Shown here: piece by piece, positions 53,568-62,324 of the stretch
Layout: each line of letters begins with the position of its first letter
Position numbering within the stretch: position 1 is the stretch's first letter
DNA from: Zeimonas sp039807785
GTDB lineage: Bacteria > Pseudomonadota > Gammaproteobacteria > Burkholderiales > Burkholderiaceae_E
Assembly (NCBI GenBank): GCA_039807785.1
Contig: JBDHRX010000002.1
Location: forward strand, 45,405 to 109,404
Length of the DNA: 64,000 nucleotides
Reading direction: 5' to 3'
Program-made: the position numbers and the translations under genes
Notes under the pieces: generated by a model
The model's database searches: none
What the model was told of the DNA's origin: nothing
Seen by the model: only the letters and a program-made list of their open reading frames with translations

Positions 53568-53582
53568 GAACGCGCCCGCGCC

Positions 53583-56354
53583 CTACAGCCGATCCCTGAG
53601 CGCCTTCGCCGCAGCGGCGTGCCGGCCCTCGGGGGCGGCCTTCAGGAGCGCGTCGATCTGGGTCTTCGCGCCGGCCTTGTCGCCGGCGCCGGCGAGCGCC
53701 TCGGCCAGGTGCAGCCGCAGTTGCGGGTTCTCGGGCGCCAGCTCGATCGCCTGGCGCATCATCTCGAGCCCCTTCGGGTCGCCCTTGGCGTTCAGGATGA
53801 CGCCGTAGGTGTCCAGGACCGAGGGCGATTTCGGCACTGCCTCATAGGCGCGGCGCGCCAGCTCGACGGCGCGCGGATCCTTCAGCTCGTGCAGCGCCCA
53901 GGCGGCGTTGTTCAGCGCCAGCGCGTTCCTCGGTTCCTTCTCGAGCACGACCGCGTAGTGTTCGAAGGCCGGCTTCCAGCGCTGGCGCACCGTCTCGGCG
54001 TCGCCCGCGTACATCCGCAGCGGCAGGTTGCCCGGCTCGGCGCGCACCCAGTCGCGCAGCACCCGGTCGGCGTCGTCGTCGCGCTTGGCGGCGCGCAGCG
54101 CGTTGAGGAGCTTGTGGCCGGTGGGCAGCGCCCGCTGCTGGGTGAACGCGGCGCGATAGCTGTCGGCGGCCTCGGACCACTTGCCGTCGGCGCCCAGCAG
54201 GTCGCCTTCGAGCACGGCGCCGGCAATCTTGAGCTTGTCGCCGGCGCGCATCTGCGCGGCCACGCGCAGCGCTTCGTCCTTCTTGCCCTGCCGGTACAGC
54301 GCCCGCGCGATGCCGACCTGCGGCTCGACCGCGTCCGGGGCGATCTGGGCCGCCTTCCGGAAGCTGGCCAGCGCCGCGTCGACCTCGCCGCCCGCGAGCT
54401 GCGTGTCGCCGATGCGGAACTGGGCGACCGCCGCCTTCGGGTTGACCCGCAGCAGCTTCTCCCAGGTGCCGATCGCCTGCGCGCGCTGGTCGGAGCGGGC
54501 GAACGCGGTGGCCAGCAGGTCGAGCACCTCGGTGTTCTCGGGGTTGCGATTGGACGCTTCCTGGAGCATCGGGATCGCGTCTTTCGGCGTGTTGGTCTCG
54601 ATCAGGTAGCGGGCCGTGGCCAGGATCGGCAGGACCGCGTCGGGGTTGGCCTCGCGCGCCTTCTTCAGCGCGTCGAGCACCTGCTCGCGCGAGCCGCCGG
54701 TCTGCGCGATCAGGGTGGAGAGCGCCACCGCCGCCTGGGCGTGCTTGGGATCCTTGGCGAGGATCGCCTCGTAGCGCTGGCGCGCGTCGCCGGGCCGGTT
54801 GTCGCGCAGGTCGAAGTTGGCCAGGTTGGCAGCCGCCGGGAAGAAGGTCGGGTCGACCTGCAGGGCCTTCTCGAACGCGGCGCGCGCGCCCTTGGTGTCG
54901 CCCTTGGCCGCGAGGACCGAGCCGCGCAGGCCGGCCGGCACCGGGCTCTGCGGCGCCTTCTTCTCCATGCGGGACACCGCCTCGAGCGCCTTGTCGTACT
55001 GGCGTTCGCGCACCCGCGCCATGACGAGCGCGACGTCGGCCTGGATGTTGGCCGAGTCGAGCTGCACCGCCTGCTCGAGCTCGCCGATGCCGCGCTCGCT
55101 CTCGCCGCGCGCCAGGTGCGACAGCGCGAGCCCGGTCTTGGAACGCGCGTTGGAGGGGTCGATCTTCGCGGCGCGCTCGAAGTAGCGGGCCGCGGTATCG
55201 GGCTGGTTCATCTTGAGCGCGGCCTCGCCCGCGATCGACAGGACGACCGGATCGGGCGGGGTGCGGTCGAGGACCGGACGGACCGCCGCGAGGGCCCGGT
55301 CGGGGGAGTTCATGCGCAGGTACGCGGCCCCCAGGACCCGGTAGCCGAGAGGGTTGTCGGGCGTGCGCTCGACCATCATCCGCGCGTAGCGTTCGGCCTG
55401 CTCGAGCGCGTTCAGCGACAGGTTCAGGCCGGCGGCGAGGCTGACCGCGGGCATGTACTCGGGCGCGAGCCGCAGCGCTTCCTGGGCCGCATCGCGCGCG
55501 GAGGCGAGCTTGCCTTCCCGCACCTCGATCATGGCGCGCAGGTAGTGCGTGCCGGGCGCGGCGGGGGCGAGCTTGCGCAGCTCGTCGAAACGCGCGCGGG
55601 CGCCGGCGGTGTCGTTCAGCTCGAGCGCGAGCGATACGATCTTGGCCCGGGTCTCGAGGTCGCGGGGGGCCAGGTCGGCGGCCTTCTCGTACAGCGCGCG
55701 GGCCGCTCCCGCATTGCCGTCCGCCGCCTCGATATCACCCTTCAGGATCAGGGCCTCGGGCGCCTGCGGATGACGCTGCAGGATCGCATCCACGGCGACC
55801 CGGGCGGCGGGGCGGTCGTTGAGCGCCCGGACGCTGGTCGCGCCGACCTGGGCCGCGACGTCGTCGGGCCTGGCCGCCAGTGCCGCCGCGAAGCTGCGAC
55901 CGGCTTCGGCCATCTGCCCGAGCCGGACCTGGGCCCGGCCCATCGTCCCGAGGGCGCGCGCCTGCGCGGCCGGGTCGCCGAGGGCGATGCCCCGTGCTTC
56001 GGAGACGACGTCCTGGTAGCGGTTCATCCGGAACAGCGTCTCGAGCAATGGCGGCATGACCTTGTCGCGGTCGAAGCCGAGGTCGCGGGCGCGCCGGTAC
56101 TCCTTGTCGGCCGAGCCCAGGTCGCCCGCGGCGAGGTACAGGCCGGCCAGCAGGAAGCGCGCTTCGGCGTTCTGCTCGTCCTGCAGCAGCAGGTTCTTCA
56201 GGTGGATCTCGGCTGCCTTCGCGTCGTTGGCGGCGATCGAAGCCTGCGCCTTCGCCAGCAGCGCCTCGGGCTTCTCGGTGCCCGAGCAGGCGCTGAACGT
56301 GGCGACGACCAGGGTCGCGGCCAGCGCGTGGGCGATCGGCTTGGTGAGTCTCAT
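53583..56354 (-). CDS. prsT: XrtA/PEP-CTERM system TPR lipoprotein PrsT
   Basis: A 923-residue lipoprotein with lipobox FSAC (Cys23) followed by tetratricopeptide repeats over nearly all its length, as expected for PrsT. Early helices read KPEALLAKAQASIAANDAKAA (written in two halves by the repeat turn); late ones include ALALNNAAWALHELKDP. It is thought to be a periplasmic scaffold for exopolysaccharide or PEP-CTERM protein handling. It is the last gene of the epsB-like/prsK/prsR/prsT unit, 31 bases after prsR, and converges on tviC. Confidence 0.95.
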   Translation of the reverse strand: MRLTKPIAHALAATLVVATFSACSGTEKPEALLAKAQASIAANDAKAAEIHLKNLLLQDEQNAEARFLLAGLYLAAGDLGSADKEYRRARDLGFDRDKVMPPLLETLFRMNRYQDVVSEARGIALGDPAAQARALGTMGRAQVRLGQMAEAGRSFAAALAARPDDVAAQVGATSVRALNDRPAARVAVDAILQRHPQAPEALILKGDIEAADGNAGAARALYEKAADLAPRDLETRAKIVSLALELNDTAGARARFDELRKLAPAAPGTHYLRAMIEVREGKLASARDAAQEALRLAPEYMPAVSLAAGLNLSLNALEQAERYARMMVERTPDNPLGYRVLGAAYLRMNSPDRALAAVRPVLDRTPPDPVVLSIAGEAALKMNQPDTAARYFERAAKIDPSNARSKTGLALSHLARGESERGIGELEQAVQLDSANIQADVALVMARVRERQYDKALEAVSRMEKKAPQSPVPAGLRGSVLAAKGDTKGARAAFEKALQVDPTFFPAAANLANFDLRDNRPGDARQRYEAILAKDPKHAQAAVALSTLIAQTGGSREQVLDALKKAREANPDAVLPILATARYLIETNTPKDAIPMLQEASNRNPENTEVLDLLATAFARSDQRAQAIGTWEKLLRVNPKAAVAQFRIGDTQLAGGEVDAALASFRKAAQIAPDAVEPQVGIARALYRQGKKDEALRVAAQMRAGDKLKIAGAVLEGDLLGADGKWSEAADSYRAAFTQQRALPTGHKLLNALRAAKRDDDADRVLRDWVRAEPGNLPLRMYAGDAETVRQRWKPAFEHYAVVLEKEPRNALALNNAAWALHELKDPRAVELARRAYEAVPKSPSVLDTYGVILNAKGDPKGLEMMRQAIELAPENPQLRLHLAEALAGAGDKAGAKTQIDALLKAAPEGRHAAAAKALRDRL

Positions 56355-56385
56355 CGGATGGGCTCCATCGGTGCCTCGGCGGCGC

Positions 56386-57741
56386 TCAGCGCAATCCGAA
56401 GCGGTTCAGCAGGTCGTACAGGGTCGGGCGGCTGATGCCGAGCAGGTCGGCGGCGCGGGCGACGTTGCCGTCGACGTGCGCCATCACCTTCAGCACCGCC
56501 TGGCGTTCGGCGTCCTCGCGGGCTTGCCGCAGGTTGAACGGCATCGGCCGCTCTTCGCCGGCTTCAAGGCCGAGGTCCTCGGCGCGGATCGCGTTGCCGT
56601 CGGCCATGATCACCGCGCGCTTGACGCAGTTCTCGAGCTCGCGCACGTTGCCCGGCCAGGCATGACGGGCGATGACATCGATCGCGTCCTCGCCCAGCGC
56701 GAGGCGGTCGCGCCCGTTCTGCCGCGCGAAGCGCTGCACGAACGCGTGCGCGAGCAGCGCCGCGTCGCCGGCGCGCTCGCGCAGCGGCGGGATCGTGACC
56801 ACGATCTCGCCGAGGCGATAGAACAGGTCTTCGCGGAAGCTGCCCTGGGCGATGAGCTCGCGCAGGTTGCGGTGCGTGGCGCAGACCACGCGCACGTCGA
56901 CGTCGATCTCGTTGCGGCCGCCGATGCGCTCGATCTTGCGCTCCTGCAGGAAGCGCAGCAGCTTCGATTGCAGCGCCAGCGGCAGGTCGCCGATCTCGTC
57001 CAGGAACAGCGTGCCGCCGTCGGCGACCTCGATCTTGCCGGGTGTCTGCTTGACCGCGCCGGTGAACGCGCCCTTCTCGTGGCCGAACAGCTCGGACTCG
57101 AGCAGGTTCTCGGGGATCGCGGCGCAGTTGATCGCGACGAAGCGCTTGCCGCTGCGCGGCGAGAGCTGGTGCAGCGCCCGCGCCAGCACCTCCTTGCCGG
57201 TCCCCGATTCGCCCAGCAGCAGCACGGTGGCGGCGGTGGGCGCGAGCCGTTCGATCTGGCGGCAGATCTTGAGCAGGCCGGGATCCCGGGTGAGCAGGCC
57301 GTCGAGCGGCGCCTCGGTGGTCTGGCGCGCGCGCAGGTCGCGGTTCTCGCGCTCCAGGTCGGCCAGCCGGAACGCCCGGTCGATGACCGTGTTGAGCAGC
57401 TCGGCCTCGAACGGCTTGGCGAAGAAGTCGTAGGCGCCCATCGCCACCGCCTTCAGCGCGTTGCCGCGGTCGTTCTGGCCGGTCAGGACGATCACCTTGG
57501 TGCCCGGCGCCGCCGCGAGGATCGCCTGCAACGTGGCGAAGCCCTCGGAGGTGCCGTCCGCGTCCGGGGGCAGCCCCAGGTCGAGCGTGACGACGGCCGG
57601 CTCGTGCCGGCGCAGGGCGGTGAGCGCCGTCTCGCGGTCGCCGGCGAACATCAGGTTGTACCGGTCGAAGGACCAGCGCATCTGCTTCTGCAGGCCGATG
57701 TCGTCCTCGACCATCATCAGGACCGGGCGTTCGTCGGCCAT
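56386..57741 (-). CDS. prsR: PEP-CTERM-box response regulator PrsR (sigma-54 activator)
   Basis: A 451-residue NtrC-type activator. The receiver domain has D54 as phosphate acceptor in VTLDLGLP. The AAA domain has Walker A GESGTGKE (about 177-184) and the sigma-54-contacting loop GAFTGA at 224-229, so it should act with RpoN. The Fis-type helix-turn-helix lies at the C-terminus (VARAADLLGISRPTLYDLL). It is adjacent to prsK with no gap. In other bacteria PrsK/PrsR turn on PEP-CTERM and EPS-related genes; the target promoters are not evident here. Confidence 0.96.
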   Translation of the reverse strand: MADERPVLMMVEDDIGLQKQMRWSFDRYNLMFAGDRETALTALRRHEPAVVTLDLGLPPDADGTSEGFATLQAILAAAPGTKVIVLTGQNDRGNALKAVAMGAYDFFAKPFEAELLNTVIDRAFRLADLERENRDLRARQTTEAPLDGLLTRDPGLLKICRQIERLAPTAATVLLLGESGTGKEVLARALHQLSPRSGKRFVAINCAAIPENLLESELFGHEKGAFTGAVKQTPGKIEVADGGTLFLDEIGDLPLALQSKLLRFLQERKIERIGGRNEIDVDVRVVCATHRNLRELIAQGSFREDLFYRLGEIVVTIPPLRERAGDAALLAHAFVQRFARQNGRDRLALGEDAIDVIARHAWPGNVRELENCVKRAVIMADGNAIRAEDLGLEAGEERPMPFNLRQAREDAERQAVLKVMAHVDGNVARAADLLGISRPTLYDLLNRFGLR

Positions 57742-59820
57742 TCAATCTCCCGTGGCCTGCGCCAGCGGCACGCCGGCCAGCGGCAGGCGGACCGTGAAGA
57801 CGGTGCCCGAGCTTTCGCGGCTGCGGACCTCGAGCGAGCCGCCCAGCTCGCGGATGTACTCGCGGCTCTCGAAGGTGCCGATGCCCATGCCGTGCGCCTT
57901 CGTCGACACGAAGGGCCGGAACAGCCGGCTGCGAATGAAGTCCTCGCTCATCCCCTTTCCATTGTCCTCGACCTCGATCAGCGCGTCGGCGCCGTCGCGG
58001 CGTGCCCGGACCCGTATCATGCCCGATGGCCCGGTGGCCTCGGCCGCGTTCTGGATCAGATGGCCGATGACGCGCTCCAGACGGTCGCGGTGCGCGAGCA
58101 CCGCGTCGCGCGCGATGCTGTCCTCGATCGCGACCTCGGGCTCGGGGCGGATGCCGCGCCGCGCCGCCACGGCCCCGGCCAGGGCCCCGGCCACCGGGAC
58201 CGGCGCCGGCTGCTCGACCGGGCGTGCGCCGACCCGCAATTGAAGCAGCAAGCCCTGCATGCGCTCCATGACGTTTTCCACCGTCGCGAGCATGTCGGCC
58301 TGGAATTCGGGATTGTCGCGGTGGCGCTGCGCGTTGCGGGTCATCAGCCCGAGCTGCGCGACCAGGTTCTTCAGGTCGTGCACCACGAAGGCCGACATGC
58401 GGTTGAACGACTCGAACTGGCGTGCCTGCACCAGTTCCTCGACGGCGCGCTGGACTCCGACGTAGCTGGCGGCCTGGCGCGCGCTGGTCTTGATGAGGTC
58501 GCGCACCTCCCAGTCGAGCGCCAGCGGCGCGAGCGGCCTCTGGAGCAGGAGGAAGCCGAGCAGTTCCGGGCCCAGCAGCAGGGGGACGATCAGCCAGGCC
58601 GTGGCCTGGCCGCGCAGCCCGTCGGGCAGCACCAGGCCGTCGTAGCGCTCGGGGTGGGCGCTGCATTCGGCGATCTCGATCACCCAGCCCTGCTTGCCGA
58701 GGAACGCGATCAGCGGTTCGGTGGCCGGGATCGATGGCTGCGGACCCCGGTAGCTGGCCGCGGCCACGCAGGCGTAGGCATCGCCTTCGCGCAGCCAGAT
58801 CGCGCCGCCCGGGCTCTCGACCGGCTGGGCCAGGCCGCGGATCACGCGCAGCGGCAGGTCGGTGCCGTCGCCGCCCGCCTCGGTCAGGGTGCGCGTCAGG
58901 CGCAGCCACTCGTCGCGGTAGTCGAAACGGTAGGAAAAGAAGTGCTTGGAGAGGAAGACCCGCAGGCGCGCCCGGATCGCCCCGGAGGCGAGCGCCACGA
59001 CCAGCCCCAGCAGCGCGACGAACACCAGGACCGCCTGGGCTACCGCGCCCCATTCGCCGCCGAAGTAACGGACGTAGTAGCCGCCGGCCGCCACCAGCAC
59101 CATGTAGGCGCCGGCGATGAATAGCGCCGCCGAATGGAAGACCGCCTGGCGCGAGACTGCGATATCGAGCTTCCACTGGGGGTTGCGGGCGGCGGAAATC
59201 GCCATCAACGGCACCAGCAGGGCGTTGCCGAAGCCGCGCGCGACCCACCAGGACAGGTTCATGCGCTCGTACAGCATCGCGTCGCTGTACATCAGGAGAT
59301 CGAAGCCGAACATCGCCACCAGGGCGATGGCCATGAACTTCAGCGCCCAGCGCCGGGTGCGCGGCGTGTTCCGGTAGACCTGCTCGAGGCAGACCAGCCC
59401 CACCACCGCCATGACGGTGCTGGCGGCATAGCCGAGCGCCGGGCCCGCCTCGGCGAAGCCGGCCGCGAGCGAGACGGTGGCGAGGACGGCGACCAGCACG
59501 GTGCCGGCCCGGCGGCCGCGCTCGGCCGGGTCTTCCGCGCCGCCGGCCGCCTGCCCGCCGGGGATGAGCCACAGCAGCAGGAGGATCCAGGCCACGCTGC
59601 GCAGCGGCTCGAGGATGCCGGCCAGCGGCAGCGCCGCCGCGAACGGCGCCATCGCGAGGGCGACCGAGGCGGCCCAGGCGGCCTGGACCGCGACGGCGGC
59701 GAGGAGCAGGTTGCCGATGCGGTCACCGGCGGCGCGCCGCGCGGCGAGCAGCCCGGCGAGGACGGTCCACGCGAGGGCCGCCGCCGCGAATCCGAGGACC
59801 CCCAGCGAGCGCGCGTCCAT
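57742..59820 (-). CDS. prsK: XrtA/PEP-CTERM system histidine kinase PrsK
   Basis: A 692-residue membrane sensor kinase. The N-terminal 300 residues hold several hydrophobic helices, then a GAF-like region, then the dimerisation domain with the phospho-accepting His in FVVHDLKNLVAQLGLM. The ATPase domain shows HLIQNAAEA (N box), VEDNGKGMSEDF (G1) and GMGIGTFESREYI (G2). It should phosphorylate PrsR at D54. It lies 6 bases downstream of the sugar transferase gene, so sensor and first EPS enzyme share a transcript. Confidence 0.96.
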   Translation of the reverse strand: MDARSLGVLGFAAAALAWTVLAGLLAARRAAGDRIGNLLLAAVAVQAAWAASVALAMAPFAAALPLAGILEPLRSVAWILLLLWLIPGGQAAGGAEDPAERGRRAGTVLVAVLATVSLAAGFAEAGPALGYAASTVMAVVGLVCLEQVYRNTPRTRRWALKFMAIALVAMFGFDLLMYSDAMLYERMNLSWWVARGFGNALLVPLMAISAARNPQWKLDIAVSRQAVFHSAALFIAGAYMVLVAAGGYYVRYFGGEWGAVAQAVLVFVALLGLVVALASGAIRARLRVFLSKHFFSYRFDYRDEWLRLTRTLTEAGGDGTDLPLRVIRGLAQPVESPGGAIWLREGDAYACVAAASYRGPQPSIPATEPLIAFLGKQGWVIEIAECSAHPERYDGLVLPDGLRGQATAWLIVPLLLGPELLGFLLLQRPLAPLALDWEVRDLIKTSARQAASYVGVQRAVEELVQARQFESFNRMSAFVVHDLKNLVAQLGLMTRNAQRHRDNPEFQADMLATVENVMERMQGLLLQLRVGARPVEQPAPVPVAGALAGAVAARRGIRPEPEVAIEDSIARDAVLAHRDRLERVIGHLIQNAAEATGPSGMIRVRARRDGADALIEVEDNGKGMSEDFIRSRLFRPFVSTKAHGMGIGTFESREYIRELGGSLEVRSRESSGTVFTVRLPLAGVPLAQATGD

Positions 59821-59826
59821 CGACCC

Positions 59827-61200
59827 CTACCGGGCGCCCTTGCCGAGCAGGACGACCTGGACGGTGTCGATGAGGATCAGCAGATCGAGGAACAGCGAGT
59901 GGTTCTTGACGTAGTACAGGTCGTACTGGAGCTTCGCCAGCGAATCCTCGACCGAGGCGCCGTACGGGTAGCGCACCTGCGACCAGCCCGTCACGCCAGG
60001 CTTCACGCTGTGGCGGACGTCGTAATAGGGGATGTCCTCGAGCAGGTGACGCACGAAGAACGGCCGCTCGGGCCGCGGACCGACGAAGCTCATGTCGCCG
60101 CGCAGCACGTTGATCAGCTGGGGCAGCTCGTCGATGCGGGTGCGGCGCAGGAAGCGGCCCACCGGCGTGATGCGGGCGTCGTTCTGCCCGGCCCAGCGCG
60201 GCTTGCCGTCCTTTTCGGCGTCCTGGACCATCGTGCGCAGCTTCAGGATCATGAACGGCACGCCGCCCTGGCCGACCCGTTCCTGGCGATAGAAGATCGG
60301 CCGGCCGCTCTCGAGGAAGATGGCGAGCATCGCCAGCAGCAGGATCGGCAGCGTGAGGATGAACAGCACCAGGCTGGCCAGCACGTCGAACGAGCGCTTG
60401 ATCATGTCGCGCACCAGGCCCTGGTCGAAGCCCTGGCTGAAGATCAGCCAGCTGGCGCGCAGGTTGTCGACCTTCAGCACGCCCATCTCGCGCTCGTAGA
60501 ACGAGGTGAGGTCCATCACCTTCACGCCCTTGAGCTTGCAGTCGAGCAGCTGGCGCAGCGGCAGCACGCCGCCGCGCCGCTCGCGCAGCGCGAGCACGAT
60601 CTCGGAGACCCGCAGGTCCTTCACGGTGCGCAGCAGGTGCTCGTGGTTGAACCGGCGCTCGCCCTCCGGCGTGTCGCGGTCGGGCACCACCGGGTACAGC
60701 CCCGCGTACTGGATCGTGCGTCCGCGGCCGGTTTCGTGCAGGAAGCGGATCGCCTCCTCGGCCTCGCCACCGTTGCCCAGGACCAGCACGCGGCGCTTGG
60801 GCAGCCCGATGTCGGTGACGCGGAAGAACATGACCCGGATCGCCAGCACGCCGGCCACCGCGAACACCGAGGTGACCGCGAACACGCCGCGCCCGACGTA
60901 GGTGTCCGGGAACAGGTAGAACACGACGCTCATCACCATCAGCGACAGCCCGTAGGCGACGATCAGTCGCTGGATCGTGATGCGGAACGGCTCGGCCTGC
61001 GCCTGGTACAGGCCCAGGCCGGTCATCATGAGGAGCATCACGGCGGTGAACAGCCCGGCCTGCAGCAGCGGCAGCGGCACCGCCTGGTTCAGGAAACGGA
61101 TCTCGAAGCCGAGAACCATCGCCTGGAACAGCACCATCGTCTCGAGCAGCGTCAGCAGCAGGACGCGCAGGGACAGGTAGTGATTGAAGATGCGGATCAT
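59827..61200 (-). CDS. Undecaprenyl-phosphate sugar phosphotransferase (TIGR03013-like)
   Basis: A 457-residue polyisoprenyl-phosphate hexose-1-phosphate transferase that starts exopolysaccharide synthesis. Four or five N-terminal membrane helices, then a Rossmann region (VLVLGNGGEAEEAI), then the catalytic transferase part: KRSFDVLASLVLFILTLPIL, ILKLRTMVQDAEKDG, RTRIDELPQLINVLRGDMS and FVGPRPERPFFV, with the usual Asp-Glu and Arg residues. ATG at 61200 was chosen because earlier residues are low-complexity. It is the first gene of the Prs unit, with 204 bases upstream to the peptidase gene. Confidence 0.95.
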   Translation of the reverse strand: MIRIFNHYLSLRVLLLTLLETMVLFQAMVLGFEIRFLNQAVPLPLLQAGLFTAVMLLMMTGLGLYQAQAEPFRITIQRLIVAYGLSLMVMSVVFYLFPDTYVGRGVFAVTSVFAVAGVLAIRVMFFRVTDIGLPKRRVLVLGNGGEAEEAIRFLHETGRGRTIQYAGLYPVVPDRDTPEGERRFNHEHLLRTVKDLRVSEIVLALRERRGGVLPLRQLLDCKLKGVKVMDLTSFYEREMGVLKVDNLRASWLIFSQGFDQGLVRDMIKRSFDVLASLVLFILTLPILLLAMLAIFLESGRPIFYRQERVGQGGVPFMILKLRTMVQDAEKDGKPRWAGQNDARITPVGRFLRRTRIDELPQLINVLRGDMSFVGPRPERPFFVRHLLEDIPYYDVRHSVKPGVTGWSQVRYPYGASVEDSLAKLQYDLYYVKNHSLFLDLLILIDTVQVVLLGKGAR

Positions 61201-61363
61201 GAGTGGCTTTGGTCCCGGGCGGGTTCGACGCGCGATCGTTCCATCCTGCGGCCGCCACCGTTGAACTGTTATGACATTCCTCACGCGGCGCTTCGCGTGT
61301 TGCCTGCGCGCTGCGCCGCGTACCGGGACCTGCAAGGATAGGCGAGTCCGGGTTTTCGCGCAT

Positions 61364-61383
61364 CCCCCGGCTTTCCAGGGGGG
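61364..61383 (-). terminator. Possible hairpin after the peptidase gene
   Basis: On the minus strand CCCCC, a bulged T, GG, AAAG, CC and GGGGG can fold into a 7-base stem 22 bases after the peptidase stop. No T-run follows, so it is a weak terminator candidate. Otherwise the 204-base gap holds the expected promoter of the sugar transferase unit, which I could not locate. Confidence 0.3.
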
Positions 61384-61404
61384 CGAAAGCGCTTCGGACG
61401 GGCG

Positions 61405-62226
61405 TCAAAAGGGGGAGGTGCCGGGCGCTTCTGTCAAGGGTTCCTGACCGAAGTAGTCGCAAAAGAGGCGGTACAGGGCGGGGTAGGCGTGCTGCAGGGT
61501 GCCGGGGTCGGTGAAGAACACCTCGGCGGTGACCGCGAAGAACTCGCCCGGGTCGGTGGCCGCGTAGGGGTCGAGCGCCAGCCGGCCGTACCAGCGGTCG
61601 GCGGCGGCCGATTCCGGGTCGACATGCGGCGGAATCGCCGCTTCCACGGCGTCGACGCTGGCGCAGAAATGCTCGTAGGCCTCGGTCATCGCGCCGGCCC
61701 AGCGCGGGCGCATCGCCGCCGGCATCGGCGGCGCCCCGTCCGGGTCGCCGTCGAGCATGTCCAGCTTGTGGACGAACTCGTGGATCACCACGTTGTAGCC
61801 GAGCTGGCCCGCCGACGGGTCGGCGTCGGGCCAGGACAGCACCACCGGGCCGCCCTGCATCGCCTCGCCGGCCAGCTCGTCGTCGTACTCGTGGACCACG
61901 CCGGCGTCGTCGACCTGGCGGCGCGGCGCGACGAAGCGGTCGGGGTAGACGACGATCTCGACGAAGTCGCGGTAGCCGGCCAGCCCCAGGTGCAGCGCGG
62001 GCAGGCAGGCCTGGACCGCGATGCCGACCCGGACGTCGTCGTCGACCTCGAAGCCGGCCGCGCCGCTGAACTGCTTGCCGCCGAGGAAGGCTTCGCAGCG
62101 CACCTTCAGCAGCGCGCGCCCCGCGGCATCGAGGTGGCGCAGGAACGGCAGGCCGGCGGTGATCCGTTGCCAGCGCGCGGCGTCGATCGGGACGCTTCGC
62201 GGCCGGCGCAGCAAGTGTCGCAGCAT
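61405..62226 (-). CDS. mtfA: MtfA-like zinc peptidase (M90)
   Basis: A 273-residue cytoplasmic metallopeptidase. The zinc motif is H149-E-F-V-H153 (VIHEFVHKLDMLDG). The N-terminal FLRHLDAAGRALLKVRCEAFL and later EFFAVTAEVFFTDP, with the third Glu ligand, are all as in the family. In Escherichia coli MtfA binds the repressor Mlc and so affects glucose uptake. Whether that role exists here is unknown. It is divergent from relA, with about 98 bases between the starts, and is not obviously part of the EPS locus. Confidence 0.9.
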   Translation of the reverse strand: MLRHLLRRPRSVPIDAARWQRITAGLPFLRHLDAAGRALLKVRCEAFLGGKQFSGAAGFEVDDDVRVGIAVQACLPALHLGLAGYRDFVEIVVYPDRFVAPRRQVDDAGVVHEYDDELAGEAMQGGPVVLSWPDADPSAGQLGYNVVIHEFVHKLDMLDGDPDGAPPMPAAMRPRWAGAMTEAYEHFCASVDAVEAAIPPHVDPESAAADRWYGRLALDPYAATDPGEFFAVTAEVFFTDPGTLQHAYPALYRLFCDYFGQEPLTEAPGTSPF

Positions 62227-62324
62227 GGCGATGGGAGTGTGCCACGACGGACGCCGGCGCCTGCCTATAATCGGCCAGGGGAGCGGAACGATCGAGCGGA
62301 ACGTTCGAGTGCGAGGCGATGGGC

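Larger units (their letters stand above)
52876..53582. other. Gene-free intergenic region with nested inverted repeats
   Basis: This 707-base gap between convergent tviC and prsT has open frames on both strands, but their translations are Arg/Ala/Ser-rich, rich in ARASERSES-type strings, and read equally well in opposite directions, which marks repeat DNA rather than protein. It holds two large palindromic elements (see the separate entries) and a short GGGGTTC/GAACCCC hairpin at 53298-53316. I see no RNA gene that I can support. Confidence 0.85.

Noticed and set aside
52876..53582. Several open frames of 70-165 codons in the gap between tviC and prsT
   Set aside because: They are produced by the inverted repeats, read similarly on both strands and have no ribosome site or domain.
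53196..59124. Very long plus-strand open frames opposite prsT, prsR and prsK
   Set aside because: They are antisense shadows of well-supported genes in GC-rich DNA; their translations are Arg/Ala/Gln-rich with no domain.
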